DNA of 64,000 nucleotides from Diogma glabrata (taxonomy: Eukaryota; Arthropoda; Insecta; Diptera; Cylindrotomidae), in the NCBI GenBank assembly GCA_963693315.1, contig OY856187.1, forward strand, positions 70,970,033-71,034,032. The letters run 5' to 3'. A program made the translations under genes and the position numbers. The notes beneath the pieces were generated by a model. The model saw only the letters and a program-made list of their open reading frames with translations, was not told the DNA's origin and searched no databases. Numbering within the stretch: position 1 is the first letter of the stretch; the number at the start of each line of letters is the position of its first letter. Below, one piece after another: positions 61,460-64,000 of this stretch.

Positions 61460-61527
61460 TGACACCCGGGGCGGACCGCAAAACCCCCCCGCCCCCCCCC
61501 CCCCCTAGCTACGCCTCTGGGTGGAAA

Positions 61528-62115
61528 GCAGGGAAGGATATAAGGGAGGTAGAAGGAAGAATAAAAAAACATTTCGTAGAAGACATTTTTTTGTCACGAG
61601 TGGTGCTCCCTTTAGAGCTAGGGGTAGTTTTTGAAAACCATGGGTTTCATATATGTTCAATTTAATGTATCTCAAAAACTACTTGACGGCTTTTTAAAAG
61701 TTTTATTAATTTTTGTTTTAATGGTGAATATGAGTTATTGGTATTCACAATAATTACAGTTATAATTTTTGACAATTTATTATAAACAAATTAAAAAAAA
61801 AAAAAATTGGGGTTGGTGGGGTTGATTTTCCTGTTTATTTTTATGCTTCTCCTTATGATTTTATAATTTCATTATTTTTCTACATAATACCAAAGATCTG
61901 TATTTTTGTGATTTTTTTAGATCTATCGAATTGTTTTAAAAAAAATTCCGGCTTCAATTATTAGGAGTTTTAGATCGATTTCGACGCCATTTTGTATCTG
62001 CCATTTTGAATTTGTAAAAGTACTTAAGATGACTTTCAAAAGCCTATGATTAACAATTTAAGCCCAAAACAAATATTCGAGGTTGCGAGGTTTGCCATCC
62101 AGGTATCCTGAATGA
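61528..62115. repeat. Right half of the inverted repeat split by the hAT element
   Basis: Inverted counterpart of 49245-49703, with ATCTGCCATTTTGAATTTGT, TCAAAAGCCTATGATTAACA and AATTTAAGCCCAAAAC before CATCCAGGTATCCTG. Confidence 0.8.
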
Positions 62116-62219
62116 CGTGGAATGTAGGATGGTTAAGACAGTTTCACCTATAAATTAGTTATCACTTTTTGGCTGAAATATTATTTGATTTATTTAAATT
62201 AAGCTATGATGATATTTTA

Positions 62220-62400
62220 TATTTCAACTGGATCAGTGGCTGATCGGGCTATCCCAATCGGAACTTGATAGGACAAAAGTGTTACACTCATGATAGGCCC
62301 TAATCAGGCTGCCCTTTTAGTGTCTTAGCTAAACTAAGGAAACCTGATCCGTACCTTGACAAACTTGTGCTCGGGAACTATATGTATACTATATATGCCA
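62220..62400. repeat. Degenerate dispersed repeat, copy A
   Basis: AAACCTGATCCGTACCTTGAC then AACTTGTGCTCGGGAACT resembles the copy at 63795-63855. Upstream words (CTGATCGGGC, CTAATCAGGCTGCCCTTTTAG) resemble sequence at 62850-62940. Confidence 0.45.
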
Positions 62401-63735
62401 AAACTTTCTTCGTGGTGAAAGAAAGTAACCCAAAGCACCACGAACGAAAGTCAAACAATGGTATTCATCTGATATACTCTGGTATCGTCTGCATGAACTC
62501 CCTAACTTTTTTTCGCAGAGTCTGGAGTGTCTACTTAGCAGGATCCCCAGGATCGTAAACCACGTTGCAAGATAACCTGAATTTCTTGTAGCAGAAATGA
62601 AACTAAAAAAAAGACTTGCTTGATTGTTCATGATTACATTAGAAGTAACAACAGAATTGATTATTTTACTGTGGACTTCGATATATATCCCTCATATATC
62701 GTCCTTCCTTTATTTTTTATGAGTTTGTCTCCCCTTCCAGCATTTCAACGTGTTTTATTATTCATTAAATGTTTTGCTGGAATTAAATATCAAAGAAATC
62801 AACTGAAGGTTTAATTAACACGGTGGTGCATTGACATTTGGTGTAAATTTCAGGGCCAGATAGGGCAAACCCTATTAGAATAATCTGATATGGCCCTGTT
62901 CCAGATCTGAGTAAGAATGCCCTTTTAGGGTTAACCTTATTTGAATATATTGTTACGAAGCAGTTGTATCTAATATAACCCGATATTATCGATATTATTT
63001 CTTTTCGATTAGTCTCTAAATGATACACAATCAATTCAATGGTTGTTTCTTTTTCATTTCTTGCCTTGCGCTTTTGTTCGTAGTTTTTTTTTACATATAT
63101 ACTGGTAAAAAATATATTAGTCAGTGCGTTAATAGACGTAAAACGCTAGAGCTGTAATTATTTTTTTCTTTTAAAAGTTTTTCAATAAAATTTGTACAAC
63201 AGTTGAGATCAATTTGAACATTTTATTTGTTTATAACAATAGCAAATTGTTATTAACTTTTATTAATTTTAATTTTTTTTGTAAATAACCATCTTTCAAC
63301 TTTGAAATGAAGCAAACTAGAGGTTTCTATCTCTAATAGAACCGAAGTTATGAATATTTGAAAATAACTCGTCAAGCCAAAAATCACGAAATGCTCGAAA
63401 TTTAGAACTGCTATATTTTCCAAAAAAAAATCCTCGAACACGTATATTTTTTTTTTCAATATAAAACCTGGAAAAAAATTTCAGCCAAATCAAAAATGTG
63501 TCGGTCAGAAAGGTGTTCGGTTTGTAAAAGAATTACCCATATATTAAAGTTGTGTGTGACGGTCTTGGTTCCTCGGTCTTTAGCGGTCGTTCGAGTCTGC
63601 TCCAATGTCTTTACTTATTTAAATCCATTCTTAGGCTAATGTTGTTTGCGTGCAATTATGCATTTGTACTGCGGTTGGGAAATACATTCTAAAATCCGCA
63701 ATATTGATTCTGATTTGATTTTTCGTATTTGACCA
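62401..63735. other. AT-rich sequence, no gene seen
   Basis: Contains a weak repeat relative at 62850-62940 (GGCCAGATAGGGCAAACCCT, GAATGCCCTTTTAGGGTTAAC). The other open frames are short and unrecognised. Confidence 0.45.
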
Positions 63736-63739
63736 ATAG

Positions 63740-63870
63740 CTGAGCAATCTGCTGAAGGCAAAAGCATTACCTCCATGTTCAGGACCCAATCGAACAAAGG
63801 TAAACCTGATCAGGGTCCTATTTGAGCCTTGACAAATTTCGGTTCGGGTTCTCAAATAACATAATGTCAA
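63740..63870. repeat. Degenerate dispersed repeat, copy C
   Basis: AAACCTGATCAGGGTCC then CCTTGACAAATTTCGGTTCGGG matches copy A near 62339-62377. Not seen elsewhere in the window. Confidence 0.45.
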
Positions 63871-64000
63871 AATCCTGCCATTTTACGCAAATAGTTAATA
63901 ATAATTATTTGCGTAATATAACAAAAGATTGACATTATGTCACGTGCAGCTTGTAATAGGTTTGACCAACCAGTAATAAAGTTTGTAACATCTGAACTAG

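Larger units (their letters stand above)
49712..61519 (-). mobile_element. 11.8-kb hAT element with perfect 8-bp target duplications
   Basis: The left terminus is CAGTGGCGTAGCTAG; the right terminus read inward is CAGAGGCGTAGCTAG, and both sides then carry a GGGTGACACCCG/CGGGTGTCACCC-type motif with GGGGCGG. GGTGGAAA lies at 49704-49711 and at 61520-61527. Contents, left to right: broken ZMYM-like transposase (minus strand) with a foldback element inside it, a nearly intact LINE (minus), a THAP-like scrap, an RTE endonuclease scrap and a 77-bp minisatellite next to the right terminus. Without the nested insertions, the original would be only a few kb long. Confidence 0.95.

Overview
This window is AT-rich animal DNA, almost certainly insect. 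The evidence is a multi-exon TRP-gamma ion-channel gene whose introns are mostly 56-93 nt, a single-exon CAP/antigen-5 secreted protein, and a dense layer of arthropod-type transposons: hAT elements with ZMYM/TTF-type transposases, RTE, Jockey/R1-like and Baculo_FP-type LINEs, a DUF4780-bearing LINE and foldback repeats. I cannot name the species. All family names come from reading translated motifs by eye; no search was run.

Host genes. (1) TRP-gamma, + strand: ten coding exons at 25351-30684. A short first exon at 10691-10720, with a TATA-type promoter near 9936-9970, very probably starts the gene and makes intron 1 about 14.6 kb. One intron (25799-25855) is a GC-AG intron hidden inside an uninterrupted reading frame, and the protein ends in Gly-Trp-Leu. 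(2) A CAP-superfamily (antigen-5-like) secreted protein, - strand, 47762-48577. Nearly everything else is mobile or repetitive.

Layout. 1-6.5 kb: pieces of a hAT transposase and long inverted repeats, with an inner foldback family. 6.7-9.3 kb: a Jockey-like LINE (- strand) split by a non-autonomous hAT element (7527-8821) with perfect 8-bp target duplications. 9.3-10.7 kb: probable TRP-gamma promoter and 5' leader. 10.8-14.75 kb: a complete hAT element with perfect 8-bp target duplications; its 3' end plus flank is tandemly triplicated to 16.67 kb. 17.5-18.9 kb: a widespread-type insect repeat. 20.65-23.5 kb: a decayed LINE with DUF4780, RT and RNase H. 25.35-30.7 kb: TRP-gamma. 31.0-31.9 kb: a palindromic element. 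32.9-41 kb: LINE fragments, including an RTE copy with a twin-priming 5' inversion, a 13-14 bp target duplication and a 5S-rRNA-like head. 41.3-41.6 kb: a (TA)n array. 44.4-47 kb: a decayed LINE. 47.8-48.6 kb: the CAP gene. 49.7-61.5 kb: an 11.8-kb hAT element with perfect 8-bp target duplications. It holds a broken transposase, a nearly intact LINE, a THAP-like scrap, an RTE endonuclease scrap and a ten-copy 77-bp minisatellite, and it sits in the loop of an older inverted repeat. 62.2-64 kb: low-copy degenerate repeats with no gene seen.

The target duplications and nesting let relative ages be read directly: a Jockey-like LINE is older than the hAT element inside it; a transposase is older than the foldback element inside it; and the foldback repeat at 49.2/62.1 kb is older than the 11.8-kb hAT element.
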